Positions 1 through 8,437 of a stretch of DNA of 64,000 bases are shown piece after piece (the stretch's first letter is position 1; the number at the start of each line of letters is the position of its first letter). The notes under the pieces are model-generated. The model searched no databases, was not told the DNA's origin, and saw nothing but the letters and a program-made list of their open reading frames with translations. The translations under genes and the position numbers were made by a program. The DNA is from Chloroflexota bacterium (GTDB lineage: Bacteria; Chloroflexota; Anaerolineae; Anaerolineales; Villigracilaceae). The stretch covers positions 28,465 through 92,464 of the forward strand of contig JACRBJ010000096.1 in NCBI GenBank assembly GCA_016234555.1, written 5' to 3'.

Positions 1-633
1 GCGCTGAGACTCTTCCAGGCGGTGTTCCCCGAGAGGATCACCAACCAGGCTGGGGTTCAGGAGGAAACCATGTCCTACATCCTGCGCCACACCCAGTTGC
101 TGCCGCGTCACTTTTTGATGCTGTTGAACTCGATCTTCAAGAATCTCAACGACGCGGACAAGACGAACCCCTTCCCAATCAGCGGCGACAGGATCATCAA
201 CGGCATCCGTCAGGTGGAGGAGTTCATGGTGGGCGAAATCTTCGTGGCGTTCAATCCCACCTATCCCACCGCCGAGGAGACTTGTCGACGCTGCCTGCCC
301 GAACTGGGACATAAGTTCAGCATGGGCGACCTGCACCGCGTCTTCACCCGTCACGGCAAGGCTGTCTTTGGTAGTGACAACCTCTTCGATTTCCAGCGCA
401 TGTTGCTGGAGATTGGCGCAATCGGCAGGGTGCTCAAAGGCAAGGAGACTGACCTGTACATCAAAGGCAGTTTCGAGTACACCGTTTCGCATGAAATGTC
501 GCTTGGACAGGAGGATGAACTCTGTGTCCATCCGCTGTTCTCCGGCATCTTTCGCGGCGGTGGACAGGACCGTCCCGTCTACCCGTACGGCAGCGTATTG
601 GAGGATGAGGACTACAGGGAGAGTTTCAACTGA
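1..633 (+). CDS. C-terminal part of a probable P-loop/STAND-type ATPase (partial)
   Basis: The reading frame is open from the first base of the window, so the true start lies to the left. The visible 210 residues begin with a helical stretch (YILRHTQLLPRHFLMLLN) resembling the post-ATPase helical region of large P-loop NTPases. They end in a region that looks like a winged helix (DFQRMLLEIGAIGRVLKG followed by strands). No Walker motif is in the visible part, so the ATPase assignment rests on recalled family resemblance and is weak. A strong terminator follows at 671-702, so this is the last gene of its unit. Confidence 0.4.
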   Translation, partial: ALRLFQAVFPERITNQAGVQEETMSYILRHTQLLPRHFLMLLNSIFKNLNDADKTNPFPISGDRIINGIRQVEEFMVGEIFVAFNPTYPTAEETCRRCLPELGHKFSMGDLHRVFTRHGKAVFGSDNLFDFQRMLLEIGAIGRVLKGKETDLYIKGSFEYTVSHEMSLGQEDELCVHPLFSGIFRGGGQDRPVYPYGSVLEDEDYRESFN

Positions 634-670
634 CATCGTGGTTCGAGACAATCAATAAGAAAGAACTTTC

Positions 671-702
671 GCAGGCGCTTTTACATAAGCGCCTGCTTTT
701 TA
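671..702 (+). terminator. Rho-independent terminator
   Basis: A perfect 10-bp stem, GCAGGCGCTT paired with AAGCGCCTGC around a 6-nt loop, is followed directly by TTTTTAT. It ends the transcript of the partial ATPase gene and isolates the lipoprotein gene downstream. Confidence 0.85.
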
Positions 703-808
703 TCCGGACAAAAATGTAAAGCTCGATGTCCACAGGCATGTTGTATGATGGAGGCGTAAAAGTAAATGTCGTGATAAATGAGTCAACAACCAATTGGAGG
801 AACCAGTT

Positions 809-1897
809 ATGAAATCCAGGCTTCAAACTGTTTTGAGTATATTTGCTCTTGCAGCTGTGATCCTTGCCTGTGGATCGCAGACTTCGCCCACCGCTTCGCC
901 CGATGTTGTAAATACCGCCATTGCGGGAACCCAACAGGCACAGGCTCTTGCGCAGGCGACGGTGAACTCCGCTGCGTTGACATCCGTCCCGCCCACGCTT
1001 GTTGCCATGCCCACCACACCAGCCACGCCGACGCCTGGTCCGACGGTCGAGTACGTCAACCTGACGGAGGAGGAACTCGCCGCGCTGATTGACGAGGCTG
1101 TGAATGAAGCCGTCACCGCCACCGAACAGACGACCGCCGCCGTCACCTCCACCACCACAGACGATGCATTGACCGCCGAGGAAGTGGCATACCTCTACGA
1201 CTATTACTATTACGCCGATTATTACGTGGAGTATGCCGAGGAATTGATGACCGCATACTACGATTTGTACGGCGAACTCGCAACGGACATGATTACCGAG
1301 TTGAGCGCAATCGAAGAGGAAATTTCACAACTCAACGACACGCTCACGTCCATTGACTCATCCCTACAAGAGATCGACGCGGCGATTCAGCAGGGACAGG
1401 CTGCCGCGCAGGAATCCATCGCCCAGTTGGAAGCCGCCGCCCAACAGGCGCAGACCAACGCCCAGGAGGCGAAGTCGCAGGCTCAGGATATGATCGCCGT
1501 CCTGCAAGCCGAGCAACAAACCCGCGTGGATCAACTCTCGCAGATTCAAGCGAACAACGTCCCCACAGATAAGATCGCCGCGCTGCAATCCGCTTTTGAG
1601 TTTATCGATTTTGCGAACACAGCCATGGGCGACAACAAGCTCAGCCGCGACGAGTTGGCGAACCTGACCCAGCTTGGCAAAAACGCCCAGGCGGGATTCC
1701 AGCAATTTGGCGGGGCAGGCGCTGGGGGCGGATTAGGCGCGGGCAGGGCAGACGTTGACCTGACCCAGTTCACTGGCAGGTTCGACGAGATCACAACCCA
1801 GTTCGCCCGTGGACAGGTGCCACAGGCGCGCGGAAACCTCAACCAGTTTGAAGGTTCTCTGGGAACACGTCCCAACCGACCTAAACGAGGTGGGTAG
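809..1897 (+). CDS. Secreted lipoprotein with long coiled coil
   Basis: This 362-residue protein starts at the ATG at 809, eight bases after GGAGG; an in-frame TTG at 794 overlaps that ribosome binding site and is less likely. Residues 1-21 form a signal peptide ending in a lipobox (VILAC), so it is probably lipid-anchored on the cell surface. Then come a Thr/Pro-rich linker, an acidic Tyr-rich patch (YDYYYYADYYVEYAEE) and a Gln/Ala/Glu-rich heptad region around residues 150-240 that is a strong coiled coil. The tail is Gly/Arg-rich and low in complexity. I recognise no enzyme domain. A structural or adhesin-like role would be a guess. Confidence 0.75.
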   Translation: MKSRLQTVLSIFALAAVILACGSQTSPTASPDVVNTAIAGTQQAQALAQATVNSAALTSVPPTLVAMPTTPATPTPGPTVEYVNLTEEELAALIDEAVNEAVTATEQTTAAVTSTTTDDALTAEEVAYLYDYYYYADYYVEYAEELMTAYYDLYGELATDMITELSAIEEEISQLNDTLTSIDSSLQEIDAAIQQGQAAAQESIAQLEAAAQQAQTNAQEAKSQAQDMIAVLQAEQQTRVDQLSQIQANNVPTDKIAALQSAFEFIDFANTAMGDNKLSRDELANLTQLGKNAQAGFQQFGGAGAGGGLGAGRADVDLTQFTGRFDEITTQFARGQVPQARGNLNQFEGSLGTRPNRPKRGG

Positions 1898-1914
1898 ATT
1901 CATCAGGACAGTAA

Positions 1915-1945
1915 GGTGACAGTCACTTCAAAAGTGACTGTCATC
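1915..1945. repeat. Palindromic repeat, GTGACAGTCACTT family, copy 1
   Basis: The left arm GGTGACAGTCACTT and right arm AAGTGACTGTCATC surround a CAA loop, with 13 of 14 pairs matching. The same core recurs at 40954-40986 and 60445-60477. It lies between the lipoprotein stop and radC. There is no T-tract, so it is a dispersed element first and only possibly a weak terminator. Confidence 0.8.
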
Positions 1946-1990
1946 TGTTGTACTTTTATCGTACAATCGCATCATCCAAAGGAGGCAAAC

Positions 1991-2740
1991 ATGACCGATG
2001 CCAAACCAAAACCCAAAGCCAGGTCCAAGTCCAAATCCGAAGACAAACCCAAAGCCGTCTATCGAATTGTGGACCTGCACGAGTCGGACCGTCCGCGTGA
2101 ACGGCTGGCAAACCTGGGCGCGCAGGCTTTGTCCAACCCCGAATTGATCGCCATCCTGCTGCGGGTTGGGGTGGTGGGCGAAAGTGCCGTGGATGTGGGT
2201 CAGCGCCTGCTGAAAAAGTTTGGCGGCATCAGCGGTCTGCACCGCGCCTCGGTCAAGGAATTGATGGAGCAGCACGCGATCGGCAAAGCCAAAGCCGCGC
2301 AGATCAAAGCCGCCATCGAGTTGGGCAGAAGGCTGACGCTTGAATCCCCCGCCGAGCGTCCATCCATCAACAGTCCGGCGGACGCGGCGGCGCTCGTGCA
2401 GTACGAAATGTCCGCGCTGGAGCAGGAACATCTGCGCGTGATTCTGTTGGACAGAAGAAATCGGGTTTTGGAAATCGTGGAAGTTTACAAAGGCTCGGTC
2501 AACTCTTCGCAGGTGCGGGTGGGGGAGTTATTCAGGGATGCCATTCGCACGAACGCATCCGCTGTCATCGTTGTCCACAACCACCCAAGCGGCGACCCCA
2601 CCCCCAGTCCAGACGATGTGGCTGTCACCCGCGCCATCGCGCAGGCGGGAAAACTGTTGGACGTGGAAGTCCTCGATCACATGGTCATTGGTCAGGGGAA
2701 GTGGGTCTCGTTGAAGGAAAGAGGGTTGGGGTTTGCGTAA
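1991..2740 (+). CDS. radC: DNA repair protein RadC (JAB/MPN-domain protein)
   Basis: This 249-residue RadC-family protein starts at the ATG at 1991, which has AAAGGAGG 6-7 bases upstream; the open frame extends further but through non-coding repeat sequence. A Lys/Pro-rich N-terminus leads into an N-terminal helix-hairpin-helix region (GKAKAAQIKAAIELGRR). The C-terminal JAB domain has the metal-binding motif HNHPSGDPTPSPDD at about residues 197-210. RadC is widespread; its exact role (repair or recombination associated) is unsettled in the literature. It is convergent with the acylphosphatase gene, only 9 bases away. Confidence 0.93.
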   Translation: MTDAKPKPKARSKSKSEDKPKAVYRIVDLHESDRPRERLANLGAQALSNPELIAILLRVGVVGESAVDVGQRLLKKFGGISGLHRASVKELMEQHAIGKAKAAQIKAAIELGRRLTLESPAERPSINSPADAAALVQYEMSALEQEHLRVILLDRRNRVLEIVEVYKGSVNSSQVRVGELFRDAIRTNASAVIVVHNHPSGDPTPSPDDVAVTRAIAQAGKLLDVEVLDHMVIGQGKWVSLKERGLGFA

Positions 2741-2753
2741 CGTTGAACGTTAC
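2737..2753. repeat. Short perfect palindrome GTAACGTT-G-AACGTTAC
   Basis: Perfect 8-bp arms sit around one central base, exactly at the convergent junction of radC and the acylphosphatase gene and overlapping the radC stop codon. A related AACGTT palindrome lies at 48118-48138 in front of murD. Confidence 0.6.
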
Positions 2754-3049
2754 ATGCTGTGTTTGACGATAAACCCAATCGGGTAACCTGTGGGGGTCTC
2801 GTATTCGATGCGTGTTTCATCGACCCGTGAGGAGCGCGGACCCGTTTTCATCATCTCGATGAATTGATCGATTTGTTCGCGGGTGCCCTCGGCGACCGCT
2901 TCGACGGTATCCCAGCCCACATTTCGCACCCAGCCGGAAACCCCAATCTCCAGGGCATAATATTCCACGTGCGCCCGAAAACCCACGCCCTGCACGCGTC
3001 CCTTGACCCAGATGTGAACACATATGATCTTACGGGGATTGCTTTGCAC
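2750..3049 (-). CDS. acyP: Acylphosphatase
   Basis: A 99-residue protein that hydrolyses carboxyl-phosphate bonds of acyl phosphates. It carries the family signature VKGRVQGVGFRAHVE with the catalytic Arg, followed by GVSGWVRNVGWDTVEAVAEG with the catalytic Asn, matching the usual 90-100 residue size. I chose the GTG at 3049 because AAAGGAGG lies just upstream; an ATG further upstream would overlap the neighbouring gene more and has no better site. The start overlaps the end of the metalloprotease gene by 20 bases, which suggests translational coupling. Confidence 0.92.
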   Translation of the reverse strand: MQSNPRKIICVHIWVKGRVQGVGFRAHVEYYALEIGVSGWVRNVGWDTVEAVAEGTREQIDQFIEMMKTGPRSSRVDETRIEYETPTGYPIGFIVKHSM

Positions 3050-4253
3050 GCTTCCTCCTTTGGACCAGCAAGTCAATGGAACCCCAAATCGGCACGATCA
3101 GCACCAGCAGCATCAACAGGATGAAGGGCAAAAGGTTGCGCATTGCCACGCCCACTGCGTTCTGCCCCAGAACTTCCTCGCGCCAGCGGGAATCCAGTTG
3201 ACTGAGCGGGGTGGCAAGCGCGTTCGTCGCGCCCAGTTCGCAGGACACGCCATCGCCGTAGGAACTGAGCAACTGTCCCAACCCGGTTGTTCCATACGTC
3301 TTGCGGATGTAGGTCACAAAGGATTTGGACTGGGCGTACGCCAAAAAAGCGTTGCCTGCATCCGAGGGAAAGGTCGTGCACAAATCCTCAAACGCAAGCA
3401 GGGAGTCGTTGCCGCTTGCAATTTCCAATGCGCGCGCATAATCGGGATTTGGATAAAGTTCCACCATCGAAGCGATTCCTTCGACCAGCCATGCAGGCTG
3501 GTTGTCGTATTTATTACCGAGCGAGCGATACAGCATTACGTGTGCCAGCTCGTGTGGGATTTCGGTCTCCATCTCGATTGACTGGCTCGAACTGGGCGCG
3601 ATTGCCACCAGCACAACGCCAAGTTCGGGATTGGCATGTCCGCCGACCCATTCCTGACCTCCCAGCATTAACGTATCCTGCAAATCGGAGACATTCGAAT
3701 AAATATAAATATTAACCGGTTCGGTCAGCGAGATTGGAATAAACTCACTCATCGTCGACAACCCCGCTCCCGCGGCATCCAACGCGGTGGCGCCAAAGGC
3801 GTCGTCGCCGGCATACCAATGCACGGTCACGTTGTTCCTGTTCATCTCGCGCCATGGGAAACGGCTGTCGTTATAGATGAAGGTGATCGGGGCGCTGGTA
3901 TAAGTCTGGTTGTCTGAAAGCGTAGCCTGGAACCAGAAGACAATACGACTGAAGGGGGGGAATACGTTTTGCGAAGCGTCGTAGGTAAAGCTGACTAGAC
4001 CATCCTCCGCTACCTGCACGGTTTCGACGCGGGTCACGGTCTCATTTATACCGCGAAAGAGCAACGAAACCTGTCTGGCGGGGATGGCGGACCTGATCCT
4101 TGCCGTGAATGTGATCGACTTCCCAAAGTCGACAGACACCGCCGCGCCTTCTACTTCGATCCCGCCCTGAGCCTGGCTTGCGCTCGATGGGATCAGTGCA
4201 ACCGTCAGCAGGATCAAAATCGCCTTGAAAACCAATTTACGAAAATATGACAT
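3030..4253 (-). CDS. Secreted, membrane-anchored gluzincin metalloprotease (peptidase MA-like)
   Basis: A 407-residue protein with an N-terminal signal peptide (cleavage near ASQAQG) and a beta-rich N-terminal domain. The C-terminal peptidase domain has the zinc motif HELAH at residues 234-238 and the downstream third ligand in WLVEG at 255-259. A transmembrane segment (about 376-398) and a basic tail RRKRAK near the C-terminus imply an extracellular catalytic domain tethered to the membrane. The pattern fits peptidase-MA-type proteins; the substrate is unknown. It lies 4 bases after the AEC permease gene in the same minus-strand unit. Confidence 0.8.
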   Translation of the reverse strand: MSYFRKLVFKAILILLTVALIPSSASQAQGGIEVEGAAVSVDFGKSITFTARIRSAIPARQVSLLFRGINETVTRVETVQVAEDGLVSFTYDASQNVFPPFSRIVFWFQATLSDNQTYTSAPITFIYNDSRFPWREMNRNNVTVHWYAGDDAFGATALDAAGAGLSTMSEFIPISLTEPVNIYIYSNVSDLQDTLMLGGQEWVGGHANPELGVVLVAIAPSSSQSIEMETEIPHELAHVMLYRSLGNKYDNQPAWLVEGIASMVELYPNPDYARALEIASGNDSLLAFEDLCTTFPSDAGNAFLAYAQSKSFVTYIRKTYGTTGLGQLLSSYGDGVSCELGATNALATPLSQLDSRWREEVLGQNAVGVAMRNLLPFILLMLLVLIVPIWGSIDLLVQRRKRAKQSP

Positions 4254-4257
4254 TTCA

Positions 4258-5175
4258 TTACCTCGCCAGATAAACGATCAACGGCGTCAGCGTCAGCGGA
4301 CTCAACACCGTGCCGAGAAAGACGATTGCAGTCACGAGCGACGGTTCCAGTTTGTATTCGGTGGCAACGACCGTCGTCGCCACTGCGGAGGGCATGGAAG
4401 CTTCCAGCACGTTTCCCTGCCGCGCGGCGCCGCTCAACCCGAAGAGACTCGCAAGCAGCAGTGCCGCCAGCGGACCAGCCAGGAGTTTGATCAGTACGCC
4501 CAGCCCCAGGGCGCGGAAGTTGTGCGACCACTGAATGCGGGTCAACTCCAGTCCCAGCAAAACCAGCATCACAGGGATTGCGCCGTTTGCGGCTATCTCA
4601 ATTGTACGTGAAACCGGCAAAAACAGTTGGGTTCCGCTCCCTTTGAGAAGCAGCGCCAGGAGTGCGCCGTACACCACGGGAACCTTGAACAAACCAAGCA
4701 GGGCGGATTTGAAATCCGTGTGACCAAGCGAGGCGATCACCACGCCCGCAGTGTTGAACAGGATGGTCGTGGTCACGTAGAACAGGGAAGCCGCCGCCAG
4801 CGCTTCGTCGCCAAAGGCGAACCGGGTCAGCGGCAGGCCGTAATTGCCCGTGTTGCCGAACGCCACCGTCAGGAGGACAGCCAGCAAATGGGGCTTTTCC
4901 AGCCGAAGCAATTTGCCGCACAGGAATGCCAGCGATCCCATCAGCGCGATCACCGCGACGGCAAAGGCGACGGTCGTGAATGCCTGCTTCAAACTCAACT
5001 CGCTTTTCATCATCATGTCGAACACAAGAAGCGGGCTGAACACGTAAAAGACCACGCGCCCCAGCGAGCGGGAATCGACGGTGAGAAATTTGCCGAGCAA
5101 AAAACCCGACCCGCTTACCAGGAAAATTGGGAGAAGGTTGTTGACGAAGGTGGTCAGCAGGTCGTTGAAGGACAT
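4258..5175 (-). CDS. AEC (auxin efflux carrier) family permease
   Basis: A 305-residue hydrophobic protein with about ten membrane segments in two halves, each with a polar break (for example GNTGNYGLPLTRFAFGD), the arrangement of AEC/BART-superfamily secondary transporters. Bacterial members export or import organic acids such as malate or malonate; no substrate can be inferred here. The ATG at 5175 is preferred over an upstream in-frame ATG because the upstream zinc-ribbon gene ends at 5190. The Shine-Dalgarno sequence is weak (GGCGGA). Confidence 0.85.
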   Translation of the reverse strand: MSFNDLLTTFVNNLLPIFLVSGSGFLLGKFLTVDSRSLGRVVFYVFSPLLVFDMMMKSELSLKQAFTTVAFAVAVIALMGSLAFLCGKLLRLEKPHLLAVLLTVAFGNTGNYGLPLTRFAFGDEALAAASLFYVTTTILFNTAGVVIASLGHTDFKSALLGLFKVPVVYGALLALLLKGSGTQLFLPVSRTIEIAANGAIPVMLVLLGLELTRIQWSHNFRALGLGVLIKLLAGPLAALLLASLFGLSGAARQGNVLEASMPSAVATTVVATEYKLEPSLVTAIVFLGTVLSPLTLTPLIVYLAR

Positions 5176-5189
5176 GAACGTTTTCCGCC

Positions 5190-6227
5190 CTATGGCTCCA
5201 CGCTCAATATACCGCCTGCCCGGTTCATCTTCAACGTCCACACGCTGCCGATTTCGAATTGCTGAAACTCGGCGGCGGAATCTGGCGTGTATTCCTTTTG
5301 CCCGTCGGAGGTGCTGAAAGTCACGGTCAGGGTATTGACGGTGTTCCCGACCCGCTGGTCGCTGGTGATGTTCGGCTCTTCGTAAACGGGATAATTGTCG
5401 CTGCCGCTCAAATCATAAGACTGGATGGTCGTCCACTCGTCGAGAGTGTAATCGCAGTACTGCTCGCTTTCGGTGTGACATTCCTGCACGACCTCGGCGT
5501 AGCCGTTGCCCTGGTCAACCGTCTTTTCTTCGCAAACTTCCTCGCTTTCCGTATGGCAGGAGACATTGTACGCGCCCGACGGAGCGCTGCCACGCTCGTT
5601 GGAATAGTTCACCGGTTGCACTTCCTGCACCGCCGTTGTGGTCTGCCAGTACAGGTCGGTCACCGTGCCTTTAACCGACTTCGACGGGAGGACGAACCAG
5701 AAGATGGCGGCGACACAGCAAAACAGAAGCAGGGCGCCGATCCCGCCCAAAAACCAGGGGTTGACCTTCCTTGCCGGCGCGGCTGCGGTTTTGGCTGGCG
5801 CAGGCGCGGCAGCCGCCTGTTTCAGTGGAACGCCGCACTGTTTGCAGGCAGCGGCTGTGCCGGGGTTTTCCGTTCCGCAATTGGCACAGGTCAATGACTT
5901 GGGAGGCGGAGGCGCAGCCTTTAAAACCTGACCAGCTTCGCGCTTTTTCCCTTCCTTCAAATCGCCGCCGCACTGCGAACAGGTCGTCGCTGTGGCGGGG
6001 TTGCGCGTGCCGCAGAATCCGCAGTGGATGTCCGCGCCGGCTTTGGCGGCTTCGATGGATTTTTCATCGGCGACAACCTTCTCGTCCGCCGCGCGCTGAA
6101 ACTTGACGTTATCGGGTTGCGCCGCCCCGCAGTTTTCGCAAGTCTTCCTTGAGCCTTTGTTTCGGCTGTCACAGTTTGGGCATATCCATTCCAATTCAAT
6201 AAAAACTCTGCCGTCTTTCTTTTCCAT
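5190..6227 (-). CDS. Triple zinc-ribbon protein with single membrane span and external domain
   Basis: A 345-residue protein whose start at 6227 has AAGGAG seven bases upstream. The N-terminal half carries three CxxC...CxxC ribbons (CPNCDSRNKGSRKTCENCG, CGFCGTRNPATATTCSQCG, CANCGTENPGTAAACKQCG) separated by Pro/Ala linkers. One transmembrane helix follows (about 190-212, FLGGIGALLLFCCVAAIFWF), then a roughly 150-residue Cys-containing domain with paired CHTESE motifs. The orientation is probably ribbons inside and the Cys-rich domain outside. Function unknown. A similar ribbon-plus-helix design, reversed, occurs in the protein at 40049-40948. Confidence 0.7.
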   Translation of the reverse strand: MEKKDGRVFIELEWICPNCDSRNKGSRKTCENCGAAQPDNVKFQRAADEKVVADEKSIEAAKAGADIHCGFCGTRNPATATTCSQCGGDLKEGKKREAGQVLKAAPPPPKSLTCANCGTENPGTAAACKQCGVPLKQAAAAPAPAKTAAAPARKVNPWFLGGIGALLLFCCVAAIFWFVLPSKSVKGTVTDLYWQTTTAVQEVQPVNYSNERGSAPSGAYNVSCHTESEEVCEEKTVDQGNGYAEVVQECHTESEQYCDYTLDEWTTIQSYDLSGSDNYPVYEEPNITSDQRVGNTVNTLTVTFSTSDGQKEYTPDSAAEFQQFEIGSVWTLKMNRAGGILSVEP

Positions 6228-6298
6228 TTTCTGCTCCTTGAACATTCTCTGCGCGGCAATTTTACAATGAAACGGGAAATATGTTTGTTTCCGGGAGA

Positions 6299-6328
6299 TC
6301 AAAAAGCCTCCGAGTTTCCTCGAAGGCT
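6299..6328 (-). terminator. Rho-independent terminator of the TAP-like hydrolase gene
   Basis: Read on the minus strand, GCCTTCGAG and CTCGGAGGC pair (one G-T wobble) around a GAAA loop and are followed by TTTTTGATC. It sits between the hydrolase stop and the zinc-ribbon gene start, so these are separate transcripts or the second is read only through this signal. Confidence 0.75.
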
Positions 6329-6348
6329 TGGAAGTCATAGGTATCCAG

Positions 6349-8358
6349 TCACCGCGAAAGGTCTATGGTCTCGCCGCCGTATTCGCCCTTGACGGAGAAC
6401 GCGCCGTTCGCAGCGTCGTCGATGTAAACGAGGCTGCCTTCCTTGTCGCCGCTGACTTGTACGTCATAGGTGAGGATGCTGGCATCGTAGTCGTAGCTGC
6501 CGCTGCCGGTCAGCGCAAAGCCCTTTACGTATTCGCAATCCTCGAAGGTGTAGGCTTCACCCAGATCGCCGGGACCGAAGGTGAACGATCCGCCAAAGGG
6601 ACAGGCGATGGGCGTGTCTTCGGTGAAGGAACTGTAGAAGTATTCCGCCTGGAGCGATATCTCCGTATCGATTGCCACGAAGGTTTCCAGCACGTTTTCA
6701 TAATCGCCGGCGTTCTGTTTGCTGAGCGGTTCATAAGCGCGGGTGACATCTGTCCCCCAGTCTTCGCAGACCATTTCGCGTTCGCTGGGCAGCGTGCCGT
6801 CCACCATGAAATCGGTGATGTACTTATCCGGGCAGTCGTAGCCCCATCCGTAGATGGAGTGACGTCCGCCTTCGACATAGAAATGATAGCCGTCGGCGAG
6901 ATTCTGGAAGACAGCCTTGCCTTCCTCGAAGGGGGTGGCGGGGTCGAGGGTGGCGTTCAACACGAAAGTTGGGACTCCTTCGGCGACCAGCGGCTCGGCG
7001 GGTTTTTCCTCTGCCGGGGAACTGGGCCAGAAGGCGCAATCCAACCCGGTGTAGACGCTGCCGTCGAGACGCGGCACGGTCCCGTTCGACGCCTGTCCCG
7101 CTTCGATGGTTTTTGCAACCTTTTCATCCTGCGTTCCGGAGAAGTAGGCATCGTCGGTGCAGAGGACGCTCAGGAACATGGTGTCGGAAAAGGTATCGTC
7201 GCCGACATACTCGAAGGTCAGCGGATCAACCGTCAGTTGTTGATATGCCAGCCGCGCCATCGGGATGAAGTCTCCGCGATTGGCGGCAGCCAGCGCGCGC
7301 AGGAACAACATCCTGCCGCTGAGGGAATACATCTGGTAGGCGGTGGTGTATTCCCACTGGTTGAAGGTGAAGGTGCGTTTTGCCTTCTCGCCATTGGGCA
7401 GGGGGAACTCATACGAAATTGGGTTTTCCGAAGCCTGTTTGGCAAGTTTGTCGTAGATCGCCACCGCGTCCCCGCCCATGTCGGCTTTGCATAGTTCGTC
7501 TGCGTTGCAGGCTTCGAGCGTGGCGACCAGCACCTTGTCGAAGGCTTTTTCCTGCGCGAGGGAACCTTCCACGCCGGTCAATGTCAGGTCGATGGTTCCA
7601 TCGAGGACCAGCCCGGAGAGGTGGTCGGGGTGCGCGGCGGCATAGGTTTGCGCGACAGCGGTTCCGTAGCTGACGCCGTAGAGCATGAACTTGTCATCGC
7701 CAATTGCCTGGCGGAAGGATTCGATATCCTCCGCAACCTGGTCCGTGCCGAAAAAGGCAAGCTTGGCAGGCTCGATGCCGATTTCCGCCACGCAGTTCTC
7801 CGCGTATTTGCGTGAGCCTTCAATCGCTTTCTTTTGTTCTTCGGGAGTGTCGTACCCTTCCTTGCCCGCCTGATCCGACTCATTCAAATATTCCAAAAAG
7901 TCGGCGGCGTATGCGTTGGGACAAGCCAGCGGGTTCGACAAGCCGATGCCGCGCTGGTCGAAATAGACGATGTCGTAATGTTCGAGGATTCCCTCCGAGA
8001 ACCAGCCCAAACCGCCGGAGCTGATTCCCTCGCCGCCGGGTCCGCCCGGAAAGGCTTGCACAAACATTCCCTTGCGCTCGCCTGTGGCGGGGGACACCGC
8101 AAAGACAACCTCGATTGTCTCGGTATTCGCGGAGTCGAAATGGTTCAGCGGGACCTGGATGGTGACGCAGGTGAAGTCCGGGTTTTCCTCGCAGGGTGTG
8201 CCGCCCAGTTCTTCAAGTTTTGTGGATATGCCTCCACCGGCGGGAACTTCAGTCACCGGCACAGGTTCCTCTGGCGCCGGGGTTGGCGTGGGAACCAGGA
8301 AGTTACATGCCAGCATGAATACGACGAATACCGTTAAAAACGCGAATCTTTTCTTCAT
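6349..8358 (-). CDS. TAP-like alpha/beta hydrolase lipoprotein (S33-type peptidase family)
   Basis: A 669-residue protein starting at the ATG at 8358 (GGAG upstream). It has a signal peptide with lipobox MLAC (Cys18) and a TPTPAPEEP linker, so it is surface lipid-anchored. The hydrolase core has the oxyanion motif AFPGGPGGEG, FDQRGIGLS, the nucleophile elbow GVSYGT (Ser near 230), an acidic residue in NATLDPATP and the catalytic His in GGRHSIYG. This is the organisation of tripeptidyl/prolyl aminopeptidases with a TAP C-terminal domain. About 120 extra C-terminal residues have no family I recognise. A role in extracellular peptide scavenging is likely. Confidence 0.82.
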   Translation of the reverse strand: MKKRFAFLTVFVVFMLACNFLVPTPTPAPEEPVPVTEVPAGGGISTKLEELGGTPCEENPDFTCVTIQVPLNHFDSANTETIEVVFAVSPATGERKGMFVQAFPGGPGGEGISSGGLGWFSEGILEHYDIVYFDQRGIGLSNPLACPNAYAADFLEYLNESDQAGKEGYDTPEEQKKAIEGSRKYAENCVAEIGIEPAKLAFFGTDQVAEDIESFRQAIGDDKFMLYGVSYGTAVAQTYAAAHPDHLSGLVLDGTIDLTLTGVEGSLAQEKAFDKVLVATLEACNADELCKADMGGDAVAIYDKLAKQASENPISYEFPLPNGEKAKRTFTFNQWEYTTAYQMYSLSGRMLFLRALAAANRGDFIPMARLAYQQLTVDPLTFEYVGDDTFSDTMFLSVLCTDDAYFSGTQDEKVAKTIEAGQASNGTVPRLDGSVYTGLDCAFWPSSPAEEKPAEPLVAEGVPTFVLNATLDPATPFEEGKAVFQNLADGYHFYVEGGRHSIYGWGYDCPDKYITDFMVDGTLPSEREMVCEDWGTDVTRAYEPLSKQNAGDYENVLETFVAIDTEISLQAEYFYSSFTEDTPIACPFGGSFTFGPGDLGEAYTFEDCEYVKGFALTGSGSYDYDASILTYDVQVSGDKEGSLVYIDDAANGAFSVKGEYGGETIDLSR

Positions 8359-8437
8359 ATACTCTTCTCTCCTTTGATTTGGTTTCTTGGGGTGGAAGTT
8401 TACAGCAAAACGAATTAAATCGCACCGCCCAACCTTC

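Noticed and set aside
6328..7494. A 388-codon plus-strand frame opposite the TAP-like hydrolase
   Set aside because: The minus-strand gene has a lipobox and catalytic motifs; the plus-strand frame overlaps the terminator and has no start signal.
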